Part shown: piece after piece, positions 24,743-35,625 of the stretch | Position numbering within the stretch: the stretch's first letter is position 1 | Layout: each line of letters opens with the position of its first letter | Source of the DNA: Zhihengliuella salsuginis | GTDB taxonomy: Bacteria > Actinomycetota > Actinomycetes > Actinomycetales > Micrococcaceae | Assembly: GCF_014651715.1 (NCBI RefSeq) | Contig: NZ_BMXK01000011.1 | Location: forward strand, 101,162-165,161 | Direction: 5' to 3' | DNA length: 64,000 nucleotides | The notes under the pieces: generated by a model | Database searches by the model: none | What the model saw: the letters and a program-made list of their open reading frames with translations, nothing else | Told to the model about the DNA's origin: nothing | Made by a program: the position numbers and the translations under genes

Positions 24743-24803
24743 CCATGGCCTCTTGGACCGAGATAAGACTCTACAACACGACTTTGCACCGAAACAAATC
24801 GGA

Positions 24804-24839
24804 GCCGCTGGAAGGTGTTGAAGAACACGCTCCAGCGGC
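24804..24839 (-). terminator. Terminator after gyrB-gyrA-DUF3566
   Basis: GCCGCTGGA...TGTT (24804-24819) pairs with AACA...TCCAGCGGC (24824-24839) around a 4-base loop with a short internal mismatch. On the - strand TCCGATTTGTTTCG follows. Confidence 0.75.
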
Positions 24840-24861
24840 CCCGACATCAGACCTGGGACGG

Positions 24862-25608
24862 CTAGTCGTCGGTCAGCGTGACGCCGATTCCGCCGACCAG
24901 GGAGGCCGAGATGTTGTAGAGCACGGCGGCCAGGGTGGAGATCGCGGTGATCAGCACGACGTTCACGACGGCGATGATCGTCGCGAACGCCGCCACCTGT
25001 CCGAGCGAGGCGATCTCGGCGAGGTTGAAGCTGCTCTCCGAGCCTGCGATCTCGCCGAGGAGGTTGTTGACGCTGTCGAACACCCCCGTCAGGTCCAGAA
25101 CCGTCCACAGGACGACGGCTGCAACGACGGTCACGATGCCGAGGGCTACCGACAGGAGGAAGGACAGCTTCAGGACGGACCACGGGTCCAGCTTGCTGAT
25201 CAGCAGGCGCGCCTTGCGAACCTTGGCCTTGGGCGCGGGACGGACGAGCTTCTGCTGCTGTCCGGCCGGCCGCTGCTGCGGGGCGCCGGCCGGCCGCTGA
25301 CCCGCTGGACGCTGCTGCCCCGACGGTGCCGGCTTCGAGGCTTCCGGCTGGGATGTGGCCGGCTTCTGGCTACCCGGCTTCTGCGCCGCGGGGCTGGCCG
25401 CCGCGGCCTTCTGCGTCGACTGCTTGGAGCCGGCCGGCTTGGCTGCGGCGGGTTTCTGCATCGGCTGCTTGGAGCCTGCCGCCCCCTGGCTGCTGTTCAC
25501 CGGCTTGTCCGTCGGCTGTCCGGCGGGTCGGCCGGGCCCTGACGAGCGCGGCGCCTGATTACCTGCGGGCCGGGGTGTCCCCGGACGTGGGGTGTTAGGG
25601 GTGCTCAC
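24862..25608 (-). CDS. DUF3566 transmembrane protein
   Basis: A 248-aa protein with a long disordered Pro/Ala/Gln/Lys N-terminal half (about residues 1-125). The conserved DUF3566 domain follows (about 128-245), with [20 protein letters not shown] and two TM helices (about 145-170 and 212-235). DUF3566 proteins lie after gyrA throughout Actinobacteria; function is not known to me. GTG start overlaps the gyrA stop (GTGA), so it is translated with gyrase. Its C-terminus ends GVTLTDD. The disordered region is rich in QRPAG and KP repeats. Confidence 0.92.
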   Translation of the reverse strand: MSTPNTPRPGTPRPAGNQAPRSSGPGRPAGQPTDKPVNSSQGAAGSKQPMQKPAAAKPAGSKQSTQKAAAASPAAQKPGSQKPATSQPEASKPAPSGQQRPAGQRPAGAPQQRPAGQQQKLVRPAPKAKVRKARLLISKLDPWSVLKLSFLLSVALGIVTVVAAVVLWTVLDLTGVFDSVNNLLGEIAGSESSFNLAEIASLGQVAAFATIIAVVNVVLITAISTLAAVLYNISASLVGGIGVTLTDD

Positions 25609-28295
25609 GCGTTACCTCCGTCGGTCTCGGCTGTCTCGCCCGACTCCGCCGGCGTCTCGGCCGCGTTCGGAATCTCGGTTGGGGCGACAGCTTCGGACAC
25701 AGTATCTACTGCGTCGTTGGTCGTTTCAGGGTCCAACGGTACTGCATCCTCATCAGCGTCAGCTGAGAGCCCGCGCTCCGAGTTTCGCGCGAGCGCGATA
25801 ATGCGGTCCTTCTTGTCCGGTTTCGCGAAGATCACGCCCATGGTGTCGCGGCCCTTGGCCGGGATCTCGTTGACGCGAGAACGCACGACCTTCCCGGACT
25901 CCATGACCACAAGCATCTCGTCGTCCTCGCTGACGACGAGCGCGCCGGCGAGGCCGCCGCGCTCCTCGGCGAGCTTGGCGACCTTGATGCCGAATCCGCC
26001 GCGGCCCTGGACGCGGTACTCGTCCATCCTGGTCCGCTTGGCGTATCCGCCGTCGGTGATGACCAGGGAGAACGAGTCGTCCGTGACGACGTCCGCGTTC
26101 AGCAGCATGTCCTCGTCCTTGAACTTCATTCCCGTGACGCCCGAAGTGTTGCGTCCCATGGGCCGCAGCGCGTCGTTCGTGGCCGTGAAGCGCAGGGACT
26201 GGCCGTTGCGGGAGACCAGCATCAAGTCGTCGGTCTCGTCGACCAGGCGGGCCGCGACGAGCTCGTCGCCATCGCGCAGGTTCACGGCGATGAGGCCGTT
26301 GGAGCGGTTCGTGTCGTAGTCCTCGAGACGGGTCTTCTTGATCAGGCCGTTGCGCGTGGCGAGCACGAGGTAGGGGGCCTGGTCGTACGACTTGAGCTCC
26401 ATGACCTGGGCGATGGTCTCCTCCGGCTGGAAGGCCATGAGGTTCGCCACGTGCTGGCCCTTGGCATCGCGGCCCCCGTCGGCGAGCTCGTAGCCCTTCG
26501 CCCGGTAGACGCGTCCGTGGTTCGTGAAGAACAGCAGCCAGTTGTGGGTCGTCGTGACGAAGAAGTGCTCGACGACGTCGTCCCCGCGCAGGGTCGCTCC
26601 CTTGATGCCCTTGCCGCCGCGGTTCTGCGAGCGGTACTGGTCGATCCGGGTGCGCTTGACGTAGCCGCCGCGGGTGATGGTGACGACGACCTCTTCCTCG
26701 GGGATGAGATCCTCCATCGACATGTCGCCGTCGAAGCCCATGAGGATCTTCGTGCGGCGCTCGTCTCCGTACTTGTCCACGATCTCCGCGAGTTCCTCGG
26801 AGATGATCGTCCGCTGGCGCAGGGGGTCGGCGAGGATCGACTTGTAGTCGGCGATCCGCTTCTCGAGTTCCGCGTGCTCGTCCTGGATCTTCTGGCGTTC
26901 CAGGGCGGCGAGGCGGCGCAGCTGCAGATCCAGGATGGCCTGGGCCTGCACGTCGTCGATCCCCAGCAGGCCCTTCAAGCCCTCGCGGGCCTCGTCGGCC
27001 GTGGGCGAGCGGCGGATCAGCGCGATGACCTCGTCGATCGCGTCGAGGGCCTTGAGCAGGCCGCGCAGGATGTGCGCGCGCTCCTCGGCCTTCCGCAGGC
27101 GGTACTTCGTCCGGCGGACGATGACCTCGATCTGGTGCGTCACCCAGTGCCGGATGAACGCGTCCAGCGAGAGCGTGCGCGGCACGCCGTCGACGATCGC
27201 CAGCATGTTGGCGGAGAAATTCGTCTGCAGGTCGGTGTGCTTGTAGAGGTTGTTCAGCACGACCTTGGCCACCGCGTCGCGCTTGAGCACGATGACGAGG
27301 CGCTGGCCGGTGCGGCCGGAGGTCTCGTCGCGCATGTCGGCGATGCCCTGGATCTTGCCGTCCTTGACCAGGTCGGCGATCTTGATCGCGAGGTTGTCGG
27401 GGTTCGCCTGGTACGGCAGCTCGGTGATGACGAGGCAGGTGCGCCCCTGGAGCTCTTCGACGCTGACCACCGCGCGCATGGTGACGGATCCGCGACCGGT
27501 GCGGTAGGCGTCCTCGATGCCCTTGTGCCCGAGGATCGTGGCACCCGTCGGGAAGTCCGGCCCCTTGACGCGCCGGATGAGCTCTTCGAGGAGCTCCTCC
27601 TTGGACGCCTCGTGGTTCTGGAGGAACCACTGGACACCGTCGGCGACTTCTCGCAGATTGTGCGGCGGGATGTTCGTGGCCATGCCGACGGCGATGCCGG
27701 AGGAGCCGTTGACCAGCAGGTTCGGGAACCGCGCCGGCAGAATGGTCGGCTCCTGGTTCTTGCCGTCGTAGTTGTCCTGCATGTCGACGGTTTCTTCGTC
27801 GATGTCGCGGACCATCTCCATGGCCAGCGGGGCCATCTTGGTCTCGGTATACCGCTGGGCGGCCGCGCCGTCGTTGCCGGGCGAGCCGAAGTTCCCCTGG
27901 CCGAGGGCCAGCGGGTACCGCATGACCCAGTCCTGGATCAGGCGGACGAGCGCATCGTAGATGGCCGTGTCGCCGTGGGGGTGGTACTGGCCCATAACCT
28001 CGCCGACGACGCGGGCGCACTTGTTGTAGGAGCGCTCGGGGCGGTAGCCGCCGTCGTACATCGCGTAGAGCACGCGGCGGTGCACGGGCTTGAGGCCGTC
28101 GCGCACGTCGGGGAGCGCGCGGCCGACGATGACGGCCATCGCGTAGTCCAGGTAGGACCGCTGCATCTCGGTCTGGAGATCGACCGGTTCGATCCGGTCC
28201 ATCTCCTCTTCGGTGACCGGGGCCGGCGCCACGTCGGTCTCCACGGCGCTCTCCGGGAGGTTGTCCGGCTGGTTCTCTGGGGTCTCGTCGCTCAT
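25605..28295 (-). CDS. gyrA: DNA gyrase subunit A
   Basis: The 896-aa breakage-reunion subunit of gyrase, which with GyrB introduces negative supercoils. It shows [20 protein letters not shown], the catalytic Tyr in [10 protein letters not shown], and the GyrA-box [10 protein letters not shown] at the start of the C-terminal beta-pinwheel. In the quinolone-resistance region the sequence is [10 protein letters not shown]: Thr at the position of E. coli Ser83, with Asp at the position of Asp87. The first about 35 residues and last about 60 are acidic and disordered. ATG start 67 bp after the gyrB stop. Confidence 0.98.
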   Translation of the reverse strand: MSDETPENQPDNLPESAVETDVAPAPVTEEEMDRIEPVDLQTEMQRSYLDYAMAVIVGRALPDVRDGLKPVHRRVLYAMYDGGYRPERSYNKCARVVGEVMGQYHPHGDTAIYDALVRLIQDWVMRYPLALGQGNFGSPGNDGAAAQRYTETKMAPLAMEMVRDIDEETVDMQDNYDGKNQEPTILPARFPNLLVNGSSGIAVGMATNIPPHNLREVADGVQWFLQNHEASKEELLEELIRRVKGPDFPTGATILGHKGIEDAYRTGRGSVTMRAVVSVEELQGRTCLVITELPYQANPDNLAIKIADLVKDGKIQGIADMRDETSGRTGQRLVIVLKRDAVAKVVLNNLYKHTDLQTNFSANMLAIVDGVPRTLSLDAFIRHWVTHQIEVIVRRTKYRLRKAEERAHILRGLLKALDAIDEVIALIRRSPTADEAREGLKGLLGIDDVQAQAILDLQLRRLAALERQKIQDEHAELEKRIADYKSILADPLRQRTIISEELAEIVDKYGDERRTKILMGFDGDMSMEDLIPEEEVVVTITRGGYVKRTRIDQYRSQNRGGKGIKGATLRGDDVVEHFFVTTTHNWLLFFTNHGRVYRAKGYELADGGRDAKGQHVANLMAFQPEETIAQVMELKSYDQAPYLVLATRNGLIKKTRLEDYDTNRSNGLIAVNLRDGDELVAARLVDETDDLMLVSRNGQSLRFTATNDALRPMGRNTSGVTGMKFKDEDMLLNADVVTDDSFSLVITDGGYAKRTRMDEYRVQGRGGFGIKVAKLAEERGGLAGALVVSEDDEMLVVMESGKVVRSRVNEIPAKGRDTMGVIFAKPDKKDRIIALARNSERGLSADADEDAVPLDPETTNDAVDTVSEAVAPTEIPNAAETPAESGETAETDGGNA

Positions 28296-28362
28296 CGAGT
28301 TCTTCCTCTAACTAAATCTGCATTCGCGCAGTTATGGGTATCTGACTGGTGTATATGCCCGG

Positions 28363-30567
28363 TCAGATATCCAGGAAGCGCACATCCTTCGCGTTCTGCT
28401 GGATGAAATTCCGCCGCGATTCCACGTCTTCGCCCATGAGGACGGAGAAGATCTGGTCCGCGGCGGCGGCGTCCTCCATGGTGACCTGCTGCAGCGTGCG
28501 ACGCGAGGGGTCCATGGTGGTGTCCCACAGCTCGGAGTAGTCCATCTCGCCGAGGCCCTTGTAGCGCTGGATGCCGTTGTCCTTCGGCAGGCGGCGGTTG
28601 GCCGCCTGACCCTCGCGGACCTTCCGGTCGCGCTCGGCGTCGGAGAAGACGTAGTCGTGCGGCGCGTTGGACCACTTGATCCGGTAGAGCGGCGGCATCG
28701 CGAGGAACACGTAGCCGTGCTCGATCAGCGGGCGCATGTAGCGGAACAGGAGCGTCAGCATCAGGGTCGTGATGTGCTGGCCGTCGACGTCGGCGTCGGC
28801 CATGAGCACGATCTTGTGGTACCGCAGCTTCGCCATGTCGAACTCTTCGCCGATGCCCGTGCCGAAGGCGGTGATCATCGCCTGGACCTCCGCATTGCCG
28901 AGGGCCTTGTCGAGACGGGCGCGTTCGACGTTGAGGATCTTGCCGCGCAGGGGGAGGATCGCCTGGGTGCGCGGGTCCCGGCCGCGCTTGGCGGAGCCGC
29001 CGGCGGAGTCGCCCTCGACGAGGTAGACCTCGCATTCCGCGGGGTTCTTGGACGAGCAGTCGGAGAGCTTGCCCGGCATGCCGAACGTCTCGAGCGGCGA
29101 CTTGCGGCGGGCGTTGTCGCGCGCCTTGCGGGCGGCGAGCCGCGCCTGAGAGGCCATGAGCGCCTTGCGCACGATGTCGCGCGCGATGTTCGGGTTGCGT
29201 TCGAGCCAGTCGCCGAGCTCGTCGTTGACGACACCCTGCACGAAGCCCTTGGCGCTCGAGTTGCCCAGCTTGGTCTTGGTCTGCCCCTCGAACTGGGGCT
29301 CGCCGAGCTTGACGGAGATGACGGCGGTCAGGCCCTCGCGGATGTCGTCGCCCGTGAGGTTGTCGTCCTTCTCTTTGAGCAGGCCCTTGTCGCGGGCGTA
29401 GCGGTTGAGCAATGACGTCATGGCCGCGCGGAAGCCCTCTTCGTGGGTGCCGCCCTCGTGCGTGTTGATCGTGTTGGCGTACGTGTGGACGGATTCGGAA
29501 TACGCCGACGTCCACTGCATCGCGATCTCGACGGAGATCTTGCGCTCGTCGTCCTCGGATTCGAAAGCGATGACGTCCGGGTGCACCAGCTCGACCTTCT
29601 TCGAGGCGTTGAGGTGCTTGACGTAGTCGAGCAGCCCGTTCTCGTAGAGGTAGTCGACGACGCGGTGCTTCGGCTCGTTGTCCACCGGCGCCTCGACACC
29701 ACCGGCGGGATCCGCAGTGACGCCCTCGTTGTCGGGGTCCGTGACGTCGTCGGCGGAGTCGTCCAGGCGGCGCTCGTCGGTCAGCGTGATGCGCAGCCCC
29801 TTGTTCAGGAAGGCCATCTGCTGGAATCGCGCGCGAAGGGTCTCGAAGTCGAAGTCGATGGCGTCGAAGATCGAGGCGTCCGGGTAGAACGTCTGGGTCG
29901 TGCCCGTCTCGTCCGTCTCCTCGCCGCGGGTCAGCTCGTTCTGCGGGACGCCGCCGTTCGCGAACTGCATCCGCCAGACGCTCCCCTGACGGCGCACCTC
30001 GGTGTCCACGCGGCTCGACAGGGCGTTCACGACAGAGATGCCCACCCCGTGCAGACCGCCGGACACGGCGTAGCCGCCGCCGCCGAACTTGCCGCCGGCG
30101 TGCAGGATGGTCATGACGACCTCGACCGTGGGCTTGCCCTCGGTGGGGTGCATGTCGACCGGGATGCCGCGCCCGTTGTCCTGGACGCGGAGGCCCCCGT
30201 CCACCTGCAGGGTGACCTTGATGTGGTCGCAGTACCCGGCCAGCGCCTCATCGACCGAGTTGTCGACGACCTCGTACACGAGGTGGTGCAGGCCGCGGGC
30301 ACCGGTGGATCCGATGTACATGCCGGGGCGCTTGCGCACGGCCTCGAGGCCCTCGAGCACGGTGATGTCGCTGGCCCCGTACTCGTTCGTCACCTTGTTC
30401 GGCGCACCCGACGAGGTCTGCGTCGTGTCGTTGGGTTCCGCCTCGGCGGTCCCCCCGACCAGCGATTCGTCGGCTGATCCTCGGGGTTCGGTGTTCTCAG
30501 TATCCACAGGCGCTGCAGACTCCTCAGTACTTAGGGAAGCGGTCTGCCTCGATTCTAGCGCGTCCAC
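28363..30567 (-). CDS. gyrB: DNA gyrase subunit B
   Basis: The ATPase subunit of gyrase. It has a disordered acidic N-terminal extension (about 65 residues), then the GHKL ATPase with [30 protein letters not shown] and GGLHGVG. The Toprim domain carries [10 protein letters not shown] and ADVDGQHI. An acidic insertion (about residues 270-300) sits between RITLTDERR and the [10 protein letters not shown] strand. The start is uncertain: GTG 30567 gives 734 aa without a clear ribosome-binding site; GTG 30507 (VDTENTEP) has GAGGAG 12 bases upstream and may be the true start. Confidence 0.97.
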   Translation of the reverse strand: MDALESRQTASLSTEESAAPVDTENTEPRGSADESLVGGTAEAEPNDTTQTSSGAPNKVTNEYGASDITVLEGLEAVRKRPGMYIGSTGARGLHHLVYEVVDNSVDEALAGYCDHIKVTLQVDGGLRVQDNGRGIPVDMHPTEGKPTVEVVMTILHAGGKFGGGGYAVSGGLHGVGISVVNALSSRVDTEVRRQGSVWRMQFANGGVPQNELTRGEETDETGTTQTFYPDASIFDAIDFDFETLRARFQQMAFLNKGLRITLTDERRLDDSADDVTDPDNEGVTADPAGGVEAPVDNEPKHRVVDYLYENGLLDYVKHLNASKKVELVHPDVIAFESEDDERKISVEIAMQWTSAYSESVHTYANTINTHEGGTHEEGFRAAMTSLLNRYARDKGLLKEKDDNLTGDDIREGLTAVISVKLGEPQFEGQTKTKLGNSSAKGFVQGVVNDELGDWLERNPNIARDIVRKALMASQARLAARKARDNARRKSPLETFGMPGKLSDCSSKNPAECEVYLVEGDSAGGSAKRGRDPRTQAILPLRGKILNVERARLDKALGNAEVQAMITAFGTGIGEEFDMAKLRYHKIVLMADADVDGQHITTLMLTLLFRYMRPLIEHGYVFLAMPPLYRIKWSNAPHDYVFSDAERDRKVREGQAANRRLPKDNGIQRYKGLGEMDYSELWDTTMDPSRRTLQQVTMEDAAAADQIFSVLMGEDVESRRNFIQQNAKDVRFLDI

Positions 30568-30736
30568 GGCCCGAACTTGGTCTGATTGGACCCCGATATG
30601 CCGCTAAAAGCCAAAAAACTGGCCCAGAACCGCCATGGACCTCGTTTGTGAGGGTCTCCATAGCTGCGGCCTTCAACTCGTTGTAGGCCGCCTCACCCAT
30701 TTATGCCCCATCAGGCATACGACGGCGGCGGGTTTT

Positions 30737-31315
30737 CTACCCGTAGGTGTCCCGGGGTCCTCGCCCCTCGACGGTGCGCATCCCCCTCCTCCACGACGGC
30801 GCCTGCGGCCCCAGGACCTGGATGGTCGTGACGACGCCGTGGCCCAGCTTCTCGTCGAACGTCTTGAGCAGGTTGTGGCTCAGCAGCCGCAGCTGGGTCG
30901 CCCAGCTGCTGGAGTCGCACCGGACGACCACGGTGGTCGCTTCGAAGCTCTCCGGACGGCAGTGCGCCGAGATCTGGGGGCCGACGAGCGCGTCCCATTC
31001 GGAGAGGACGGAACCGACCGCGACGGGAGACGTCCACCCCCGATTGCGTACGAGTCGATCCATGACCGCGCCGACGCCGAGGGGGTCGCGGCCGTTGTCG
31101 TACATGGCCGACTCTGTCCGCTTCGCCCGTCGGGCCTTCGCCGAGGCCTGCCGGTCGGCGATCGCGGCGGCGCGCTTGGCGTCGATGCGGGCTTCCCCGC
31201 GGCTCTCGGCGATGAGCCGCATCCGGTTCAGCATCGCGTGGGCGGCGTCGAACTGAGGTTCAGGCGTCGTGCTGGCTCGCAGCTGGGAACCGGCCGAGTC
31301 GCGATCGCGGTTCAT
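30737..31315 (-). CDS. dciA: DciA family protein (DUF721)
   Basis: A 192-aa protein with the DUF721 core (about residues 90-170), including WDALVGPQISAHCRPESF and the conserved SSSWATQLRLLSHNLL. DciA proteins assist loading or movement of the replicative helicase DnaB in bacteria without DnaC. The N-terminal about 80 residues are basic and Ala/Arg-rich. It overlaps recF by ATGA and is in the dnaN-recF-dciA-gyrB order standard for Actinobacteria. The role is inferred from the family. Confidence 0.93.
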   Translation of the reverse strand: MNRDRDSAGSQLRASTTPEPQFDAAHAMLNRMRLIAESRGEARIDAKRAAAIADRQASAKARRAKRTESAMYDNGRDPLGVGAVMDRLVRNRGWTSPVAVGSVLSEWDALVGPQISAHCRPESFEATTVVVRCDSSSWATQLRLLSHNLLKTFDEKLGHGVVTTIQVLGPQAPSWRRGMRTVEGRGPRDTYG

Positions 31316-32514
31316 GCTCCCGGCTCCTCCGGAGCGGGTTCGATCCGGCCCGGGACGACCCGCAGGACATGGCCCTTGAGGCTGTCCGGGACATCGGCGC
31401 CGACAGCCGCCGTGACGAGGACCTGTTCGGCGTCGGCGACGACCTTGGCGAGCCGCGCCCTCCGATCGGAATCGAGCTCGGCGAAGACGTCGTCGAGGAT
31501 GAGGATCGGCCCGGCTCCGGGGCGGGGATCGTCGTCGAGCATCGCCTGATAGGACGCCAGCCGCATCGACAGGGCGAGCGACCAGGTCTCGCCGTGGGAC
31601 GCGTACCCTTTCGCCGGCACACCGCCGAGGGTGAGCTGGAGCTCGTCGCGGTGCGGACCCACCAGGGTCATGCCGCGCTCGACCTCCTGCTGCCGCTTCG
31701 CGGCCAGTGCCGCCAGGATCCTCTCCTGGAGCTGGCTGGCGGTCGCCTCGAGCAGCGTATCCGGGGGGCCGTCGAGGGGGATGTCCGCGTCGCCGTCGTC
31801 GTCGATATCGGAGACGACCGTCGACCGGTAGTGCGCAGCGGCGATCTTGGAACCGTCGGTCAGCGATGCATAGGCCGCGGCCAACGGCCCGCCGATCTGG
31901 GAGAGCACATCGAACCTGCCCCGCAGCACACGGGCTCCCGCCTGGGCCAGGTGCTGGTCCCAGACGTCGAGGGTCGCCTCGTGGTTGGACGTGAGCTTCC
32001 CGGCCGCCCGCGCCGATTTCAGCAGGGCGTTGCGCTGGCGCAGCACCCGTTCGTAGTCGCTCCGCGTCGCGGCCTGGTGCGGCTGCAGGACCACCAGGAG
32101 GTCGTCGAGGAACCGGCGTCGGGACGAGGGATCGCCTTTGACCAGGGACAGATCCTCCGGTGCGAAGAGGACCGTCCGGACGATTCCCAGGATCTCCCGG
32201 GACCGCACCGGATTGGCGCGGTTGATCCGCACCCGGTTCGTCTTCCCGCGGGTGATCTCGAGTTCTACAGACGTGGTCTGCGTCGTCCGGACCACCTGGG
32301 CCCTGACGAGGGCCCGCTCCGTGCCGAAGCGCAGCAGTGCCGCATCGGACGTCACACGATGAGAAGACAGCGTCGCCAGATAGCCGATGGCCTCGGCGAC
32401 GTTGGTCTTGCCCACGCCGTTGGCCCCGACGAGCACCGTGGTCCCCGGAGAAAGTTCCAAGTCAGCCTGGGCATAACTTCGGAAGTCCGTCAGGGAGAGG
32501 TGCGAAATGTACAC
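31312..32514 (-). CDS. recF: DNA replication and repair protein RecF
   Basis: A 400-aa SMC-like ATPase that loads RecA at gaps with RecO and RecR. The Walker A motif is VGANGVGKTN (about residues 32-41), the signature lies around HGETWSLALSMRLA, and Walker B is ILILDDVFAELD. The GTG start MYISHLSLTDFRSY is standard. It follows dnaN by 20 bases with no gnd gene between them (gnd lies there in some Arthrobacter, as I recall). It overlaps dciA by four bases. Confidence 0.96.
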   Translation of the reverse strand: MYISHLSLTDFRSYAQADLELSPGTTVLVGANGVGKTNVAEAIGYLATLSSHRVTSDAALLRFGTERALVRAQVVRTTQTTSVELEITRGKTNRVRINRANPVRSREILGIVRTVLFAPEDLSLVKGDPSSRRRFLDDLLVVLQPHQAATRSDYERVLRQRNALLKSARAAGKLTSNHEATLDVWDQHLAQAGARVLRGRFDVLSQIGGPLAAAYASLTDGSKIAAAHYRSTVVSDIDDDGDADIPLDGPPDTLLEATASQLQERILAALAAKRQQEVERGMTLVGPHRDELQLTLGGVPAKGYASHGETWSLALSMRLASYQAMLDDDPRPGAGPILILDDVFAELDSDRRARLAKVVADAEQVLVTAAVGADVPDSLKGHVLRVVPGRIEPAPEEPGA

Positions 32515-32534
32515 GCTGCTGTCGAAGTGTCGGG

Positions 32535-33659
32535 CTAGTTGTTCGGCAGGCGTACCGGCATGACGAGGTACCGGTAGGCGTCGGAATCGCTGCCCTCGAG
32601 GGAGTCCTGAGCCGTCAGCATGGCCGGCTTCGGTGCGGAAGTGAACGAGAAGCGCACGAATTCGCTGTTGAAGGCGTTCAGGCCCTCGCTCAGGTAGGCC
32701 GGGTTGAAGGCGACGGTGATCTCTTCGCCGTCGAGGTGGGCCTCGATCGTTTCCTCGGCCTTCGCATCCTCACCGGTGCCGGCATCAAGGCTGAGCTGGC
32801 CATCGGTGAAGGCCAGACGGACGGGGGTGTTGCGTTCAGCGACAACGGCCACGCGCCGGACGACCTCGACCAGCGACTGGGTCGCAACGGTGGCATGGAT
32901 CGGAGTGTTGTCCGGGAACAGCGAGCGGATCTTGGGGTAGTCGCCGTCGACCAGGAGCGACGTGGTACGGCGGCTTCCGGTCTGGAACCCGATCAGGTCG
33001 CTGTTCTCGCCGAGCGCGATGTTCAGCTCGCCCGCTCCGGCGAGAGTCTTTGCGACCTCGCTCAAGGTTTTCGCCTTGACCAGTGCGGACGTCGAGAGTC
33101 CCGGCGTGTGCGGGCGCCAGGAGACTTCGCGCATCGCAAGCCGGTAGCGGTCGGTGGCCAGGAAGGTGATCAGGTCGTCTTCGATCTCCATCTTGACGCC
33201 GGTCAGGACGGGGAGCGTGTCGTCCTTCGAGGCCGCGACGATCACCTGGGTGATGGCCTGAGCAAAGGACTCGCCGTCGACGACACCCGCAACTTCGGGG
33301 AGTGCCGGAAGATCCGGGTACTCCGCAACCGGCATGGTTGCGAGGTTGAACCGGCTCCGGCCACAGGCGACGAGGACTTTGGAACCTTCGGTCTCGAGGG
33401 TGACCTGCGCCTGGGGAAGGCTGCGGGTGATCTCGGCGAGGAGTTTGCCCGAGACGAGGATCGTCCCCTCTTCGGAAATGTCAGCAGGGATCTCGATCCG
33501 TGCCGAGATCTCGTAGTCGAAGCCGGCCAACGTGACGCTTCCGCCCTCGGCGGTCATCAGGATTCCTGCGAGGACCGGTGACGGCGGCCGCTGCGACAGG
33601 GATCGGGCAGTCCAGGAGACAGCTTCCGCCAGCACGTCCCTTTCAACACTGAACTTCAC
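32535..33659 (-). CDS. dnaN: DNA polymerase III beta sliding clamp
   Basis: The 374-aa clamp that tethers the replicative polymerase and other factors. It contains the three clamp repeats (about 1-120, 128-245, 250-374) and the typical C-terminus YLVMPVRLPNN, which forms part of the hydrophobic protein-binding pocket. GTG start (VKFSVERDVLAEAVSW) with AAAGGCGGA upstream. It follows dnaA on the same strand with a 457-bp DnaA-box-bearing gap. Confidence 0.98.
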   Translation of the reverse strand: MKFSVERDVLAEAVSWTARSLSQRPPSPVLAGILMTAEGGSVTLAGFDYEISARIEIPADISEEGTILVSGKLLAEITRSLPQAQVTLETEGSKVLVACGRSRFNLATMPVAEYPDLPALPEVAGVVDGESFAQAITQVIVAASKDDTLPVLTGVKMEIEDDLITFLATDRYRLAMREVSWRPHTPGLSTSALVKAKTLSEVAKTLAGAGELNIALGENSDLIGFQTGSRRTTSLLVDGDYPKIRSLFPDNTPIHATVATQSLVEVVRRVAVVAERNTPVRLAFTDGQLSLDAGTGEDAKAEETIEAHLDGEEITVAFNPAYLSEGLNAFNSEFVRFSFTSAPKPAMLTAQDSLEGSDSDAYRYLVMPVRLPNN

Positions 33660-34116
33660 GTAGCGATCCGCCTTTCACAGCAAGGTAGTGACAAGTATCC
33701 GGTGCAAGCTTAGCCCGAAGAGTCGGGAGATCGATATCGCTTGAGGATGGTCGCCGATGCCTCGGCTCAGCTCGTATCGGTCGACGGTGCACGGGATGGA
33801 GTCTTGTTATCTGGAAGCTTGTTTTTAAGGTTCGTAGTGTTAACAACCCTTGTGGAAACTGTGGATAACCCCTGTGGCTCGTGTCGCCGCACCAATTCTG
33901 CTTGTTCACAAGCTGTGGGCGCTTTCCGGTCTGCGCAGGGACTGGCAGTGGATAAAAATCCGCGTCGTTTGAGGGATCCACAGGACCCCCGGACTTATGG
34001 GCAGGTTTGGGGCTTCGTCCACTTAACAATCCACAGAGTTGTCCACAGGTGTGATTTTCGCAGCGTCGCCTGCGGCGCGCGGAGGAACCCTCCCGGCAAC
34101 GCGGCGAGTCCTGGCA
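33660..34116. other. dnaA-dnaN intergenic region, candidate oriC
   Basis: A 457-bp non-coding gap. DnaA-type boxes: TGTGGATAA 33860-33868 (perfect), TTGTTCACA 33902-33910, AGTGGATAA 33947-33955, and TTGTCCACA 34039-34047 (the high-GC Gram-positive consensus). Weaker GGATCCACA (33974-33982) and CAATCCACA (34027-34035) also occur. An AT-rich stretch around 33803-33846 (GTTTTTAAGG, GTGTTAAC) is a candidate unwinding element. The location between dnaA and dnaN, with genes diverging on both sides, is the usual actinobacterial origin. Confidence 0.75.
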
Positions 34117-35625
34117 CTAGCCCTTGCGCTGCTGCTGCTTGATGCGGTTCGTCAGTTCCGTCACCTGGTTGAACACCGACCGACGCTCGGCCATCAGATC
34201 GCGGATCTTGCGGTCCGCGTGGATGACGGTCGTGTGGTCGCGCCCGCCGAGTTCGGCGCCGATCTTCGGCAGCGACAGGTCGGTGAGCTCGCGCAGCAGG
34301 TACATGGCGATCTGGCGGGCGGTCACCAGCGTGCGGGTCCTCGACTTGCTGTTGAGCTCTTCGATCGTCAGCCCGAAGTACTCGGCCGTCTGCGCGATGA
34401 TCGCCGACGACGTGATCTCCCGCGCGTCCTCATCCGTGATGAGGTCCTTGAGGACGGCCTCGGCCAGAGCCATGTCGACAGCCTGGTTGTTCAGCGAGGC
34501 GAACGCCGTCACGCGGATCAGGGCGCCCTCGAGTTCGCGGATGTTGGTCGAGATCTTGGAGGCGATGTACTCCATCACGTCGTCCGGAGCACGCAGCCCC
34601 TCTGCTTCCGCCTTCTTGCGGAGAATCGCGATACGCGTCTCCAGCTCAGGTGGCTGGATGTCGGTAATGAGGCCCCATTCGAAGCGGGAGCGCATGCGGT
34701 CCTCGAACCCGGCCAGCTGCTTGGGCGGCAGGTCGGACGTGATGACCACCTGCTTGTTGTCGTTGTAGAGCGCGTTGAAGGTGTGGAAGAACTCCTCCTG
34801 CGTCGCATCCTTGTTGGCCAGGAACTGGATGTCGTCGATCAGCAGGATGTCGACGTTGCGGTACGTCTGCTTGAAGCTCGTGCCCTCGTCGTCGCGGATG
34901 GAGTTGATGAAGTCGTTCGTGAACTCCTCGGAATTCACGTAGCGGACGCGGATCCCGTTGAACAGGTGGCGCGCGTAGTGTCCGATGGCGTGGAGGAGGT
35001 GCGTCTTGCCCAATCCCGAATCGCCGTAGATGAACAGCGGGTTGTACGCCTTGGCAGGACCCTCGGCGACTGCCGCGGCCGCCGCATGGGCGAAGCGGTT
35101 CGAGGCGCCGATGACGAACGTGTCGAAGATGTACTTGGGGTTCAGACGCCCGATCTCCTGGGAGTTCGACGGCGGGGTGGGCACCGGGATCGGCTTGTTC
35201 CGGGGGCCGTGCTCGTTGTCCGATCGGGCGCGTGCCACGCTCTGCAGGACTTCGTGCTGGTCGGCGGCGTTCGAGATCGACGGGGCCGAGTAAGTCCGTT
35301 CTTCCGGCGCAGACGGCTGCGGTGCCAGCTGTTCCTCGGGGGAGGTTTCCGGTTCCAGGGTTGTGTCGACGCTGAACGCCACGCGTACGTCGTCCTGGAA
35401 GACCTGCCGCAGGGCGGCGTCCAGCGAGGCCATCAGCTGTGTCTGCAGAACGTTGCGGGTGAGGTCGTTGGGCACGGCGACCAGGAGCGTCGTCCCGATC
35501 AGCCCCTGAGGCTGGGCCAGTTCCACGAACGCCCGTTGACGGGGCCGGACCTCGGTGTTGTCCTTCATCAGGTCGACCACCCGACGCCACTGGGAACCGA
35601 GGTTGTTGTTTGCGTCCGTGGTCAC
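34117..35625 (-). CDS. dnaA: Chromosomal replication initiator DnaA
   Basis: A 502-aa AAA+ initiator. Domain I is at about 8-95, a disordered Pro/Glu-rich domain II to about 165, and the AAA+ domain (about 167-385) has FIYGDSGLGKTHLLHAIGHY (Walker A) and ILLIDDIQFL (Walker B). The C-terminal DNA-binding domain ends with the signature GGRDHTTVIHADRKI that reads DnaA boxes. I placed the start at GTG 35625 (VTTDANNNLGSQW), with GAAGGGAA about 10 bases upstream; the open frame extends further but lacks support. Boxes are found both up- and downstream, so autoregulation is likely. Confidence 0.98.
   Translation of the reverse strand: MTTDANNNLGSQWRRVVDLMKDNTEVRPRQRAFVELAQPQGLIGTTLLVAVPNDLTRNVLQTQLMASLDAALRQVFQDDVRVAFSVDTTLEPETSPEEQLAPQPSAPEERTYSAPSISNAADQHEVLQSVARARSDNEHGPRNKPIPVPTPPSNSQEIGRLNPKYIFDTFVIGASNRFAHAAAAAVAEGPAKAYNPLFIYGDSGLGKTHLLHAIGHYARHLFNGIRVRYVNSEEFTNDFINSIRDDEGTSFKQTYRNVDILLIDDIQFLANKDATQEEFFHTFNALYNDNKQVVITSDLPPKQLAGFEDRMRSRFEWGLITDIQPPELETRIAILRKKAEAEGLRAPDDVMEYIASKISTNIRELEGALIRVTAFASLNNQAVDMALAEAVLKDLITDEDAREITSSAIIAQTAEYFGLTIEELNSKSRTRTLVTARQIAMYLLRELTDLSLPKIGAELGGRDHTTVIHADRKIRDLMAERRSVFNQVTELTNRIKQQQRKG

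Noticed and set aside
26451..28406. Long + strand frame antisense to gyrA
   Set aside because: Shadow of gyrA; no ribosome-binding site and no recognisable family.
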